Positions 8,352-16,516 of a DNA stretch of 37,486 nt are shown one piece after another; the first letter of the stretch is position 1; each line of letters starts with the position of its first letter. The stretch covers positions 1-37,486 of the forward strand of contig NZ_LOPV01000101.1 in NCBI RefSeq assembly GCF_001469865.1, written 5' to 3'. Source of the stretch: Haloferax profundi (GTDB lineage Archaea > Halobacteriota > Halobacteria > Halobacteriales > Haloferacaceae). The notes under the pieces were generated by a model. That model searched no databases and was not told the origin of the DNA. It saw only the letters and a list, made by a program, of their open reading frames with translations. The position numbers and the translations under genes are program-made.

Positions 8352-8825
8352 ATGGCACGTGAAATCACGACGAGCATCGAAATCGACGCCCCACCGGAAC
8401 GAGTGTGGGACGTCCTCGTCGACTTCGACACCTACGACGAGTGGAACCCCTTCATGCGCATCGCTGGGCGGGCGAACGTCGGCGCGACACTCGTCGTCCA
8501 CCTCAGGCCACCCGGTGGGCGCGAGTCCGTGTTCGAACCCGACGTGACGAAGTGCGAGAGACATCGAGAGTTCCGGTGGCTTGGCCACCTGTTCGTGCCC
8601 GGACTCTTCGACGGCGAACACCAGTTCCGCCTCGAACCGCTCGACGGCGGGACGAGAACCCGATTCGAGCACGCAGAGACGTTCTCGGGCATCCTCGCGG
8701 GACCCATCCTGTGGTTCATCGGTGACAAGACGAAGGCGGGGTTCGAAGCGATGAACGAGGCACTAAAGGTTCGCGTGGAGGGTCTCGTCGCCGCAGAGGA
8801 GCGAAAAGAGGCAGAGTCGGTGTGA
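8352..8825 (+). CDS. START/SRPBCC-domain protein (polyketide cyclase-like)
   Basis: A single SRPBCC helix-grip fold fills the 157-residue protein: the opening ITTSIEIDAPPERVWDVL strand-helix, the YDEWNPFM turn (about 35-42) and a long C-terminal amphipathic helix (about 125-155). Such proteins bind hydrophobic ligands or act as cyclases/hydratases; no substrate can be assigned. The ATG at 8352 begins at the first strand, so it is preferred. It is divergent from the histidine phosphatase across 87 bp and is followed 167 bp later by the orphan ABC permease on the same strand, with an apparent separate promoter, so a functional link is not implied. Confidence 0.82.
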   Translation: MAREITTSIEIDAPPERVWDVLVDFDTYDEWNPFMRIAGRANVGATLVVHLRPPGGRESVFEPDVTKCERHREFRWLGHLFVPGLFDGEHQFRLEPLDGGTRTRFEHAETFSGILAGPILWFIGDKTKAGFEAMNEALKVRVEGLVAAEERKEAESV

Positions 8826-8992
8826 ACGCACGCGACGACTCCGACCATCGTGACGTAGACTAGACGATTGAGGAGAGACGTTCCGTACTCGGGTGAACGG
8901 CCCCACCAGCGAGTGTCCCCAAACGACTAAATGAAATCTTGCCGACTGAGTTGTCAGGATGTGTCGTCTCGCCGAACCGCAGAGGTGTTGCG

Positions 8993-9910
8993 ATGTCCGG
9001 TGACGAGAGCGGTGTGTTCGTCCGTGGTGTGCGCCACGCAATCGAGTACCCGAACCTAACGTACCGATTACTGTTCTACCCGCTCGTCGGGTTCGTCTGT
9101 CTCGTGTTTCTGTTTCCCCTGTACTGGCTCTTCGTCCTCTCGGTCACGCCGGACGCCGCAGTTGCCGAACTCGGTGCCTTGCCAAACGAGGTGACACTGA
9201 ACAACTACCTCGTCGTCCTCTTCGGAACGTCCTTCCTCAGGCACCTGTTCAACGGACTCGTCATCGCCGGTGGGACGACAGTCTTCGTCGTCTTCGTCGG
9301 TAGCCTCGTAGGATACGCTTTCGGCAGACTCGAATTCCCCGGACGGCGACTCTTGCTGTTGCTCACGCTCGGGCTGGCGTACGTGCCGCCAGTCGCGTTC
9401 TTTTTACCCGTCTATCGGCTCCTGACAGGGAACGTCTCGCTGTCGCTCGGCAGCATCGTCGTCACCAGTCCAAACGTCTACAACACACCCCTTTCGGTCG
9501 GACTCCCGCTGAGTGCGTTGACGATGCCGCTCGCCATCTTCATCCTCACTGCCTTCTTTCGGCAGATTCCAGACACACTGGAGGACGCCGCGCGAGTCGA
9601 AGGAGCGACCCGACTCGGCGCACTCGTTCGGGTGGTGATGCCGTTATCGAAGCCCGGCATCGCAACCGCGGGCGTCTTTACCTTCATTCAGGTGTACAAC
9701 GAGTTCTTCTACTCGTTTCTCATGACCGACGGCGATGCATCGAGTTGGGCACCGCTCATCTGGGCGCTGTACGACCTGCGACTCTCGCTGGCAGTCTTCG
9801 GTGCCGCAGGCTCCATACTCGGATTGCTTCCGGTCGTAGTGATACTTCTCCTCGCAAACGAACGGTTCATCGAGAGCGCGGAAGCAGGGGTTGCGACGAG
9901 ACTCGAGTGA
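8993..9910 (+). CDS. Orphan ABC transporter permease, MalG-like (carbohydrate uptake type)
   Basis: The 305-residue protein has six predicted membrane segments and the MetI/MalG EAA loop (EDAARVEGATRLGALVRVVMP shortened here; about residues 200-220) that docks with the ATPase, plus the GYAFGRLEFPGR region typical of the MalG/UgpE half. It should span the membrane as half of a sugar or glycerol-phosphate importer. No MalF partner, solute-binding protein or ATPase lies next to it, which is odd. The ATG at 8993 is chosen because GAGGTG lies a few bases upstream (about 8981-8986) as a Shine-Dalgarno-like site; an AT-rich ACTAAATGAAAT at about 8926-8937 may be its TATA box. A TTG at 8939 would add 18 residues of unlikely sequence. 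Confidence 0.85.
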   Translation: MSGDESGVFVRGVRHAIEYPNLTYRLLFYPLVGFVCLVFLFPLYWLFVLSVTPDAAVAELGALPNEVTLNNYLVVLFGTSFLRHLFNGLVIAGGTTVFVVFVGSLVGYAFGRLEFPGRRLLLLLTLGLAYVPPVAFFLPVYRLLTGNVSLSLGSIVVTSPNVYNTPLSVGLPLSALTMPLAIFILTAFFRQIPDTLEDAARVEGATRLGALVRVVMPLSKPGIATAGVFTFIQVYNEFFYSFLMTDGDASSWAPLIWALYDLRLSLAVFGAAGSILGLLPVVVILLLANERFIESAEAGVATRLE

Positions 9911-9914
9911 GGAC

Positions 9915-9920
9915 AAAAAA
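9915..9920 (-). terminator. T6 tract downstream of tatCo
   Basis: The 24-bp gap between the convergent ABC permease and tatCo holds a six-base A/T run, reading TTTTTT on the minus strand 15 bp after the tatCo stop. T-rich runs are the usual haloarchaeal terminator signal. Confidence 0.45.
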
Positions 9921-9934
9921 CGCGCGGCCGCCGC

Positions 9935-11344
9935 TCAGTTCCCAGTCCACCGCAACACGGCGAGGGTTCCCTCGAAGAGCGTAATCATCGTCGCCGCGAT
10001 GATGATGGGTGCCATCCCCGTCGGGTCGGGGCTGACGAGGAACGCGAGGCCGAGGAACGCGCCCCAGAACAGCAGGCGGCGGTTCTCAAGCCACTCGCGC
10101 GTGACCAACTTCATCATGATGGCCAACTCCACGAACAGTGGAATCTGGAAGACGATGGCCATGTAGCCCATCAAGATGAGGATGAGGTTGAACGTCTCTT
10201 TGAGGCCGAACGCGATGACTGCCGTCCCTTCGGTGTACGAGGTGAAGTACGCGAAGATGGCCGGCAGGACCACGAAGTGGGCGAAGGTGACGCCGATGAG
10301 GGCGAGAACGAGACTCGTCGGCACCGCCGCGAGGTAGTATTTGCGCTCTTTGGGGTACAGACCGGGGCGCATGAACAGGTACGTCTCGTAGACGAACACG
10401 GGAAGCCCGATGACCGTCCCGGCGAGACCGGCGACTTTGAGTTTCGTCAAGATGAGTTCGAGCGGGCCGTAGAGGCGCGGACGACGGTCGGCAATCGCGT
10501 CGGCCGCCGGGATGTGCGTGTTCCAGAGGAAGTTGATGACGTCCGTCGCACTCGGAAGTCCGGTGTTCACGTACGCGTTGAGGATGTCGGCACCGGGGAA
10601 GAGGATGAGCGTGATGAGACCGGCGACACCGAAGACGACGGCCAACCGACGAATCATCTCCTCGATGTGGTCGGTCAGCGGCATCTCCTGGTCGCTCTCG
10701 GGTGCGCTACCGGCGATACCGTCGTCTAGCAAGTCGTCGCCGCCCGGTGCCGTTTCGGCGTCGATAGCGCCAGTCGAGTCGCTCGTGGCGACTGACGCGT
10801 CTTCTCCGTCGGTGTCGACGTGTTCGTCGCGGTCGCCGTCGATATCTTCGTCGCGGTCGCTGTCGTCTTCGGACTCGGCGTCTCCGCCCGCATCGTCGTC
10901 GTACGTGCCTTCCGGGACGTGTGAGAAGTGTTCGTCCTCCTCGAACGGGGCGTCAGGGTCGCCGACGACGAGCGTATCGTCGTCGTCGTCTTCGAACTCG
11001 TCGTCGAAGCCATCGTCAGTCGTGTCGACTTCCTCGGTGGAAGCGTCGTCACCACCCGCGTCGTCGCTCGTGTCGTCAGACTCGGCGTCCGGCGCTTCAC
11101 GCTCGTCGGCGTCGGCAGGTTCGTCGGAGACGGTTTCCTCGCGTGGCGTCACGCGACCGTACACTGGTTCTGTCGTCGCCGGTTGTGCGCCGTCGCCGCT
11201 GGAGTCGCCTCCGTGGGACTCCTCACTGGTAGGTTCGCCGTCGGAGTCGTCACCGCGCGAGACCGAATCGGTGTCACCCGCGTCGTCCGAGACGTGCGTC
11301 TCGTCGGGTGGAGATGACTCCGCGTCGCGCTCCTCGTCCGCCAT
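9935..11344 (-). CDS. tatCo: Sec-independent translocase TatC with long acidic N-terminal tail
   Basis: TatC is the receptor of the twin-arginine pathway, which haloarchaea use for most exported proteins. In this 469-residue protein residues about 222-469 are a standard six-TM TatC: PLTDHIEEMIRRL before TM1, YETYLFMRPGLYPKERK (about 319-335) with the conserved Glu, and SPDPTGMAPI near the last loop. The first ~220 residues are an extremely Asp/Glu/Ser-rich, low-complexity cytoplasmic tail. The ATG at 11344 has CCTATAACTGG (about 11369-11379) as a well-placed TATA box. It is divergent from tatCt across 130 bp. I use the name tatCo for the single-domain TatC of haloarchaea; no tatA is in the window. 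Confidence 0.92.
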   Translation of the reverse strand: MADEERDAESSPPDETHVSDDAGDTDSVSRGDDSDGEPTSEESHGGDSSGDGAQPATTEPVYGRVTPREETVSDEPADADEREAPDAESDDTSDDAGGDDASTEEVDTTDDGFDDEFEDDDDDTLVVGDPDAPFEEDEHFSHVPEGTYDDDAGGDAESEDDSDRDEDIDGDRDEHVDTDGEDASVATSDSTGAIDAETAPGGDDLLDDGIAGSAPESDQEMPLTDHIEEMIRRLAVVFGVAGLITLILFPGADILNAYVNTGLPSATDVINFLWNTHIPAADAIADRRPRLYGPLELILTKLKVAGLAGTVIGLPVFVYETYLFMRPGLYPKERKYYLAAVPTSLVLALIGVTFAHFVVLPAIFAYFTSYTEGTAVIAFGLKETFNLILILMGYMAIVFQIPLFVELAIMMKLVTREWLENRRLLFWGAFLGLAFLVSPDPTGMAPIIIAATMITLFEGTLAVLRWTGN

Positions 11345-11474
11345 TCAGGTGACTTAGGCTTCCGGCCAGTTATAGGTCTTTTCGCATCGCTCCGGCGAAC
11401 CGGGGGTTCCCACCCGAAAATACGGATGCGGTGAAAAAGATTGATAACCGCCAGACTGCTTTCCCCGCATACGT
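11345..11474. promoter_or_regulatory. Divergent promoter region between tatCo and tatCt
   Basis: The 130-bp gap carries TATA-like sequences for both genes: CCTATAAC on the minus strand near 11371-11379 for tatCo, and AAAAAGATTGATAACC on the plus strand near 11433-11448 for tatCt. The separation suggests two independent core promoters that could share an activator site. Confidence 0.5.
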
Positions 11475-13631
11475 ATGTCCAGCGCCCTCGACGAGGACAC
11501 CCAAGAAGCACTCGCGGCAGGCCGTGAAACCGCGGGCGCGATGCTCCGAGCGGCGCAAAAAGACCTCCAGAAGGTCTTTATCGTGTTCCTCGTCGGGTTC
11601 CTCGGGTCGTTCTACGCCCTCAGACTCTACATCTGGGACTTCTTCAAAGGCGTCACAGTCGCACAGATGGACGCCGCAACCGAGGGGAACCTCGAAATTA
11701 TCGCACAGACCCCCTTCGACGTCATCCTCTTACAGGCGAAAATCGGCCTCGTCGTCGGGATACTCATGGCTGTCCCGCCGTTTATCTACTACGCTCGAGA
11801 CGCGTTGAAAGCGCGCGGTGCGTGGCCGCAGTCACCGATTGCACTGTGGAAACTAGCGCTCATCCTGCTCACGATGGTCGTGCTGTTCGTCGCCGGCGTC
11901 GCCTACGGGTACTTCGTGTTCTTCCCGTTCACGTTCGCGTTCCTCGCGCAGAACGCGCTGTCTGCGGGCTTTACGCCGACGTACTCCATCGTGAAGTGGG
12001 CGCAGTTCATCTTCCTGCTCACGCTCTCGTTCGGGTTGGCGAGCCAACTTCCGCTGGCGATGACTGGTCTCTCGTACGCGGAAATCGTCCCCTACGAGAC
12101 GTTCCGCGACAAGTGGCGCCACGCCGTCGTCGGTATCTTCGCGTTCGGTGCCCTGTTCACACCACCGGACCCGTTCACGCAGATTATGTGGGCTGTGCCG
12201 GTCATCTCGCTGTACGGCTTCAGTCTCTACCTCGCGAAGGTGGTCGTCACGGCCAAACGCGGCAGCGCGAAGATGGACGTCAAGGCGACTGCGAGGACCC
12301 ACTGGAACGTCCTCGCGGGAATCGGCGTCGTCGCTGGCCTGCTCGTCTACGCGTTCTACGAGTACGGCGGCATCACGGTCGCTAACGCCGGCCTCGACGC
12401 GGTCGGAAGCGACTACGTCTTCCTCACGCCTGGGTCGCAAGCCGTCCTGGGTGCGTTCGTCGTCTCCGGCGTTCTCGTCGGTGCTGCTCTCGGTATGGCG
12501 TACTTCGTCTATCGCGACATCGAACGGCTCGAACGCACCGAAGTCGGTGTCGGCGACCCGTCGAAGCTCGACCTCGGTGCGCTCGACGTGGACGGCATCC
12601 GCGCCGCCCCGCCAGAGGCGTTCGCCGACCTCGACGAAGACGAAGCGATGGGCCTCGCGTCCGCCGCAATCGACGACGGCGACACGGCGAAGGCACAGGC
12701 AATTCTCGACCGATTCGACGAAGCAGAAGCGGACCGTGAGGCGGCACCGGAGGACGCGGCCGACCAACCCAGCGAAATCGAAGACCGGACGACCCGTGCC
12801 GGTGGCGCGTTCTTCGACGAACTCACCGGCGGCGAGACGGACGAAGACGACATCGGCGGCTACTACAAGGACATCGCGTTCATCGTAGACTCGCTCACCT
12901 CCCGGGCGTTCTGGCTCGTTGGCTGGTTCATGGCCGTGCTCGCGATTACTTTCGGGTGGCTCTACACCGGCGGTATCCGAGACGTGTACGAAGACTTCCT
13001 CGGCCGTCTGCCCGCCGTGGTGACCCCCGAAGAAGTGCTGAACGTCGTCGCCCTCCACCCGATGGAGGCACTCATCTTCGAGGTGAAGTTCTCGACTATC
13101 TTGGCCGCGTTCGCGACGATTCCGCTCCTCGCGTTCTTCGCGTGGCCCGCACTCCGCGAACGGAACGTCGTCCGACAACGTCGCCGGACTGTGTTCCTGT
13201 GGACCGGCGCACTCGCCGGTGGCCTCCTCGGTGGGTTCGCTCTCGGGTACAGTTACGTCGCCCCGACGGTCATCACGTTCCTCGTCGAGGACGCCATCGC
13301 GGCGGAGATGATTATCGCCTACCGCATCACCAACTTCTTCTGGCTCATCTTCTTCACGACGGCCGGAATCGGCATCCTCGCCGACGTCCCCATCCTGATG
13401 GTGCTCCTCAACACGGCGGGCATCACCTACGACACGATGCGGGACCGCTGGCGCGAGGTGACGGTGCTCATCCTCGCCCTCTCGGCCATCTTCACGCCGG
13501 CGAGCATCACGACGATGTTCATGGTGACGATTCCGCTGATGGCCGCCTACGGCATCGGACTCGGGGTCTTGTTCGTGATAACGTTCGGCGGCCGGCGCAA
13601 CCTCGCACCCGCCCGTGGGGCCGCCGAATAG
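11475..13631 (+). CDS. tatCt: Fused double TatC translocase protein (14 TM)
   Basis: This 718-residue protein contains two TatC domains in one chain, a form peculiar to Haloarchaea. Domain 1 covers about residues 20-260, with VPPFIYYARDALKARG and a WRHAVVGIFAFGALFTPPDPFT loop; two extra helices (about 275-360) and a charged acidic linker (about 365-455) follow; domain 2 covers about 465-712 with the matching WREVTVLILALSAIFTPAS loop. The total of about 14 membrane segments agrees with the known haloarchaeal TatCt. It probably forms a fixed TatC-TatC dimer that receives twin-arginine substrates. The ATG at 11475 follows a TATA-like GATAACC about 30 nt upstream. Confidence 0.93.
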   Translation: MSSALDEDTQEALAAGRETAGAMLRAAQKDLQKVFIVFLVGFLGSFYALRLYIWDFFKGVTVAQMDAATEGNLEIIAQTPFDVILLQAKIGLVVGILMAVPPFIYYARDALKARGAWPQSPIALWKLALILLTMVVLFVAGVAYGYFVFFPFTFAFLAQNALSAGFTPTYSIVKWAQFIFLLTLSFGLASQLPLAMTGLSYAEIVPYETFRDKWRHAVVGIFAFGALFTPPDPFTQIMWAVPVISLYGFSLYLAKVVVTAKRGSAKMDVKATARTHWNVLAGIGVVAGLLVYAFYEYGGITVANAGLDAVGSDYVFLTPGSQAVLGAFVVSGVLVGAALGMAYFVYRDIERLERTEVGVGDPSKLDLGALDVDGIRAAPPEAFADLDEDEAMGLASAAIDDGDTAKAQAILDRFDEAEADREAAPEDAADQPSEIEDRTTRAGGAFFDELTGGETDEDDIGGYYKDIAFIVDSLTSRAFWLVGWFMAVLAITFGWLYTGGIRDVYEDFLGRLPAVVTPEEVLNVVALHPMEALIFEVKFSTILAAFATIPLLAFFAWPALRERNVVRQRRRTVFLWTGALAGGLLGGFALGYSYVAPTVITFLVEDAIAAEMIIAYRITNFFWLIFFTTAGIGILADVPILMVLLNTAGITYDTMRDRWREVTVLILALSAIFTPASITTMFMVTIPLMAAYGIGLGVLFVITFGGRRNLAPARGAAE

Positions 13632-13712
13632 GCCGCTCGACGGGTGTTCCCCCATATTTTGCCGCAGCAGACTGTTGAAAAGGCGTAAGTATTCTCGAGA
13701 TAATCGCCCAGT

Positions 13713-13889
13713 ATGGCCAAGATTAGTGTCGAGATCCCCGACGAACTGCTCGCCGATTTGGACGAGCACGTCGGCGACGACAAGAAGTTCGTGAATCGAA
13801 GCGACGCGGTCCGCTCGTCGATTCGCAAGAATTTGGACATCCTCGACGAGATCGACAAACGACACAATCGACTGGTCGACGATGAGTGA
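13713..13889 (+). CDS. Ribbon-helix-helix (CopG/MetJ-type) small DNA-binding protein
   Basis: The 58-residue protein starts with a beta strand MAKISVEIPDELL followed by two helices containing NRSDAVRSSIR (28-38), the classical ribbon-helix-helix layout; an acidic tail follows. RHH proteins bind operators as dimers through the paired N-terminal strands. The frame is too short for usual cut-offs. A TATA-like GCGTAAGTATTC near 13683-13694 lies about 25 nt before the ATG. Its last eight bases overlap the start of the YhhQ-like transporter (ATG at 13882), so both are translated from one message and the protein is a good candidate autoregulator of that transporter. An antitoxin role is less likely because the partner is a transporter rather than a toxin. 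Confidence 0.82.
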   Translation: MAKISVEIPDELLADLDEHVGDDKKFVNRSDAVRSSIRKNLDILDEIDKRHNRLVDDE

Positions 13890-14601
13890 GGGGCACTCCA
13901 ACGTCGGCCAAGTCGTTCTCGTCGGTCTGTTCGTCACCGCGCTGGCGACGGCGCAGTTGACGGCGTCGAAGTTGCTGGCGATTCCGCTTCCGTCCGCACT
14001 CGGCGAACTCCCACTCGTCGGCGCGACGATTGTTCTCCCGGGCGCAGCGCTGGCGTACGCACTCACCTTCTTCGCGTCGGACTGCTACTCCGAACTGTAC
14101 GGCCGGCGTCCAGCGCAGGTGATGGTGAACGTCGGGTTCGCGATGAACTTCGTCCTGCTCGGACTCGTCTGGAGTACCATCGCCGCACCCGCAGCGAACC
14201 CCGAGTTCGCGGCCAACTTCGCCGACGTACTCGCCTCGGGGACGAACATCGTCGCCGGCAGTCTGCTCGCCTACCTCGTGAGTCAGAACTGGGACGTCAT
14301 CGTCTTCCACGGCATCCGTGACCTGACCGACGGCGCGTTCCTCTGGCTTCGCAACATCGTCTCGACGGCGACGAGTCAGGCTATCGACACGGTCATCTTC
14401 GTCGGCGTCGCGTTCTACGTCGCACCCACGGTTCTCGGCATCGGACAAGCGCTGCCACGGAACGTCCTCGTTAGCCTCATCGTGGGGCAGTATCTGCTGA
14501 AACTCCTCATCGCAATCGTCGACACCCCGCTCGTCTACGGCGTCGTCGCGCTCTTCGGGAGCGAATCCTCGTCGTCCGACGACGGGTGGGTCGCCGACTG
14601 A
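13882..14601 (+). CDS. YhhQ/VUT-family queuosine (archaeosine) precursor transporter
   Basis: The 239-residue membrane protein shows the YhhQ (DUF165) hallmarks: FFASDCYSELYGRR (about 64-77) and a central LVSQNWDVIVFHGIRDLTDG (about 131-150), with six or so membrane helices. Bacterial YhhQ imports 7-deazaguanine precursors of queuosine; in archaea the likely cargo is a preQ0-like precursor of archaeosine, an inference. It overlaps the upstream ribbon-helix-helix gene by 8 bp, which places it in a two-gene operon. The acidic, Ser/Asp-rich C-terminus is typical of halophile adaptation. Confidence 0.88.
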   Translation: MSEGHSNVGQVVLVGLFVTALATAQLTASKLLAIPLPSALGELPLVGATIVLPGAALAYALTFFASDCYSELYGRRPAQVMVNVGFAMNFVLLGLVWSTIAAPAANPEFAANFADVLASGTNIVAGSLLAYLVSQNWDVIVFHGIRDLTDGAFLWLRNIVSTATSQAIDTVIFVGVAFYVAPTVLGIGQALPRNVLVSLIVGQYLLKLLIAIVDTPLVYGVVALFGSESSSSDDGWVAD

Positions 14602-14654
14602 AAACTGGGTTTCGTCGCGCGGCTTATCTCTTTTGGTAGCATACCACACAGGTG

Positions 14655-14831
14655 ATGAGCGTTGAGCACCGCGTCCGCCTCACCGAGCGCGACGGGATGG
14701 AGATGGGGGTTCGATGTCCGAACTGCGAGACGTACACGTCGTTCGGCGACATCCTGGCGACAGGACACTGTCGCGGCGGGTGGAAGGGATGTCAGACCGA
14801 ACTCCGAATCGACCTCGTGATACTGGACTAA
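14655..14831 (+). CDS. 58-residue zinc-ribbon microprotein
   Basis: The small protein has four cysteines placed as two knuckles: CPNC (Cys21, Cys24) and Cys39/Cys46 in GHCRGGWKGC, enough to hold one zinc ion; it ends in the strand ELRIDLVILD. Such microproteins are common in Haloferax and many lack function. Translation from the ATG at 14655 fits a TATA-like CTTATCTCTTTTGG (about 14622-14635) 20-33 nt upstream. It lies 53 bp after the YhhQ-like gene on the same strand but probably has its own promoter. I cannot name a partner or pathway. Confidence 0.7.
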   Translation: MSVEHRVRLTERDGMEMGVRCPNCETYTSFGDILATGHCRGGWKGCQTELRIDLVILD

Positions 14832-14957
14832 TCGAGTGGGCACAGACCGACAGTGACGAAGGGTTCTCCGTCGAGCGGAGCGCCCGAGTGGGCCGGCACA
14901 GTCTGTGAGAGAACGTAGAGAATCGAGTACCGCAGCAGAGACGCGAGCGAGGCGCGT

Positions 14958-15731
14958 TCAGTCGTCTAGCGGTTCGGCGAACGCGAACCGCGGTTTCACG
15001 TCGGTGATGCGGACACGCGGCGTGTCGCCGGCGTCGACGCCCGAGACGAAGACGGTGAAGTCTTCCACCTTGGCGATACCGTCGCCTTCGCTGCCGACGT
15101 CGACGATTTCCACGTCGAGTTCGTCGCCCTTGCGGACCGGTGCGGTGAGGAAGTGCTTGCCGACGAGGTACTGCTCGGACGAACTGTCGCGTGACGCCTT
15201 CGGGCGAATCGACCGCACGTACTGGAACTCTGTTTCCATGTCGGCGCGGAAGTCCGCGAGGTCCTGTCCATCGAACACCTTGACGGCGAAGTCGCCGCCA
15301 GTGGCGAGGAGTTCCTGTGCGACTTCGAACGCCTGTCGAGCGAGGTAGACGGAGCGAGCGTGGTCCAGCGAGTACTCGCCGGTCATGTTCGGTGCCATGT
15401 CGGAGACGACAGCATCTGCGCCGCGCTCACCGATAATCGCGGTGAGTTTCTCTTTCGTCTCGTCTTCGGTCATGTCGCCACGGATGGTCTCGACGTTGTG
15501 GAGGTCGAGACCGCGGATTCGCTGGAGGTCGACACCGACGACTTTGCCGTTGGCTTTGACCCGTTCGGAGGCGACCTGTAGCCACCCACCGGGGGCGGCA
15601 CCGAGGTCGACCACCGTGTTTCCGGGGCCGAACAACCCGACTTCCTCGTCGAGTTGTTTCAGTTTGTAGGCCGAACGGGCGCGGTAGCCCTCCTGTTTGG
15701 CCTTGTTGTAGTAGTGGTCTTTGCGCGCCAT
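14958..15731 (-). CDS. rlmE: RlmE/FtsJ 2'-O-ribose rRNA methyltransferase with C-terminal TRAM domain
   Basis: RlmE methylates the 2'-OH of a uridine in 23S rRNA using SAM. The 257-residue protein has the SAM loop DLGAAPGGW (42-50) and the K-D-K-E catalytic set: Lys23 (AYKLKQ), Asp111 (SDMAPN), Lys151 (FAVKVF) and Glu186 (SSEQYL). Residues about 197-253 form a TRAM RNA-binding domain, an addition seen in archaeal but not bacterial RlmE. The ATG at 15731 begins with the conserved MARKDHYY. The gene follows the arsenate reductase-like gene on the same strand after 97 bp without a clear coding frame. Confidence 0.93.
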   Translation of the reverse strand: MARKDHYYNKAKQEGYRARSAYKLKQLDEEVGLFGPGNTVVDLGAAPGGWLQVASERVKANGKVVGVDLQRIRGLDLHNVETIRGDMTEDETKEKLTAIIGERGADAVVSDMAPNMTGEYSLDHARSVYLARQAFEVAQELLATGGDFAVKVFDGQDLADFRADMETEFQYVRSIRPKASRDSSSEQYLVGKHFLTAPVRKGDELDVEIVDVGSEGDGIAKVEDFTVFVSGVDAGDTPRVRITDVKPRFAFAEPLDD

Positions 15732-15828
15732 AGTTCGTTGCGCGTCAGTAGCGTATCAGGCCGTATACCGCCTTCGGCTTGCCGTGCAGGCCGTGCGAGT
15801 GTCTCCCACGCTGTCGGGGTGAGTCGCG

Positions 15829-16263
15829 TCAGGCCTCACCCACGAGTTCGTCGAACAGTGCCGAGACGCGAGCCTCGATGTCGTCGCGAATCTCGCGGAC
15901 TTCGTCGAACGGTCGGCCATCGGGGTCGTCGAGGTCCCAGTCGCGGGCGTCGCCGCGCCACGTCATGGGGCAGATTCCCTCCGCCGAACACCCCATCGTG
16001 ACGACGATATCGACGTCCATGATCTCGTCTTGGTCGATGGCGCGCGGCGTGTTCCCCGCGAGTTCGAATCCGTTCTCCGACATCACTTCGACCACCTCGT
16101 CGTGGACGTGGTCGGCGGGGTCGGTCCCGCCCGTGACGATGTCGATTCTGTCGCCGACGCCGCGTTCGTCGCGTTCACGCCGCGCGAACGCCGTCGCCAT
16201 CTGGCTTCGACCGGCGTTCTGGACACAGACGAACGCGACACGAGTCTGCTCGGTGTGGGTCAT
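15829..16263 (-). CDS. Arsenate reductase/low-molecular-weight tyrosine phosphatase family protein
   Basis: The 144-residue cytosolic protein has the P-loop VCVQNAGRSQ (Cys13 and Arg19) of LMW-PTPase folds, Cys92 and Cys98 in MGCSAEGICP, and DLDDP (about 110-114) with the general-acid Asp. The extra cysteine pair is what thioredoxin-coupled arsenate reductases use to relay oxidation from the first Cys, so arsenate-to-arsenite reduction is the best call; a phosphatase role is the alternative. The ATG at 16263 is preferred over an upstream ATG at 16281. An imperfect inverted repeat ATTGTGCAAT (16273-16282) lies between the start and a weak TATA-like box, a possible repressor site. No arsB, arsR or arsA is adjacent. 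Confidence 0.82.
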   Translation of the reverse strand: MTHTEQTRVAFVCVQNAGRSQMATAFARRERDERGVGDRIDIVTGGTDPADHVHDEVVEVMSENGFELAGNTPRAIDQDEIMDVDIVVTMGCSAEGICPMTWRGDARDWDLDDPDGRPFDEVREIRDDIEARVSALFDELVGEA

Positions 16264-16272
16264 ATCTACCCA

Positions 16273-16282
16273 ATTGTGCAAT
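16273..16282. promoter_or_regulatory. Possible operator upstream of the arsenate reductase-like gene
   Basis: ATTGTGCAAT has inverted ATTG/CAAT arms and sits 10-19 bp before the ATG at 16263, where it would overlap the transcription start. ArsR/SmtB repressors often use such positions. No regulator gene is adjacent. Confidence 0.3.
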
Positions 16283-16432
16283 CACCCATATGAGCGCATC
16301 GAAGCCGGAGACGCCAGAATTCGCTAGTTTCGGTATTTTGTGGACCCATGCCAATAGTAGTCATTGTGAGGTGTCGGGAGACGAAGTACCGACCAGAGAT
16401 TGGGTCGGGTGTCGGTCGCGCTGTTTGGGTCG

Positions 16433-16452
16433 CGCACGCGAGAGGGCGTGCG
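16433..16452. repeat. Hairpin upstream of pcn
   Basis: CGCACGC (16433-16439) and GCGTGCG (16446-16452) form a perfect 7-bp stem with a 6-base loop, 65 bp before the PCNA start codon and upstream of its TATA box. It could be an operator or a terminator remnant; no T-rich run follows it. Confidence 0.45.
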
Positions 16453-16483
16453 GGAACATCATATGGTTAGTCCAAATCAGGAG

Positions 16484-16493
16484 TATTTTTAAG
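16484..16493 (+). promoter_or_regulatory. TATA box of pcn
   Basis: TATTTTTAAG lies 24-33 nt before the ATG at 16517 and is the strongest AT run in the 253-bp spacer between the arsenate reductase-like gene and pcn. It predicts a leaderless or nearly leaderless transcript. Confidence 0.7.
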
Positions 16494-16516
16494 ACGCCTG
16501 TCGTACGACGGCACAT

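Noticed and set aside
10277-11357. Long plus-strand frames opposite tatCo rich in Ser/Val
   Set aside because: They mirror the low-complexity Asp/Glu/Ser coding strand and have no independent motif.
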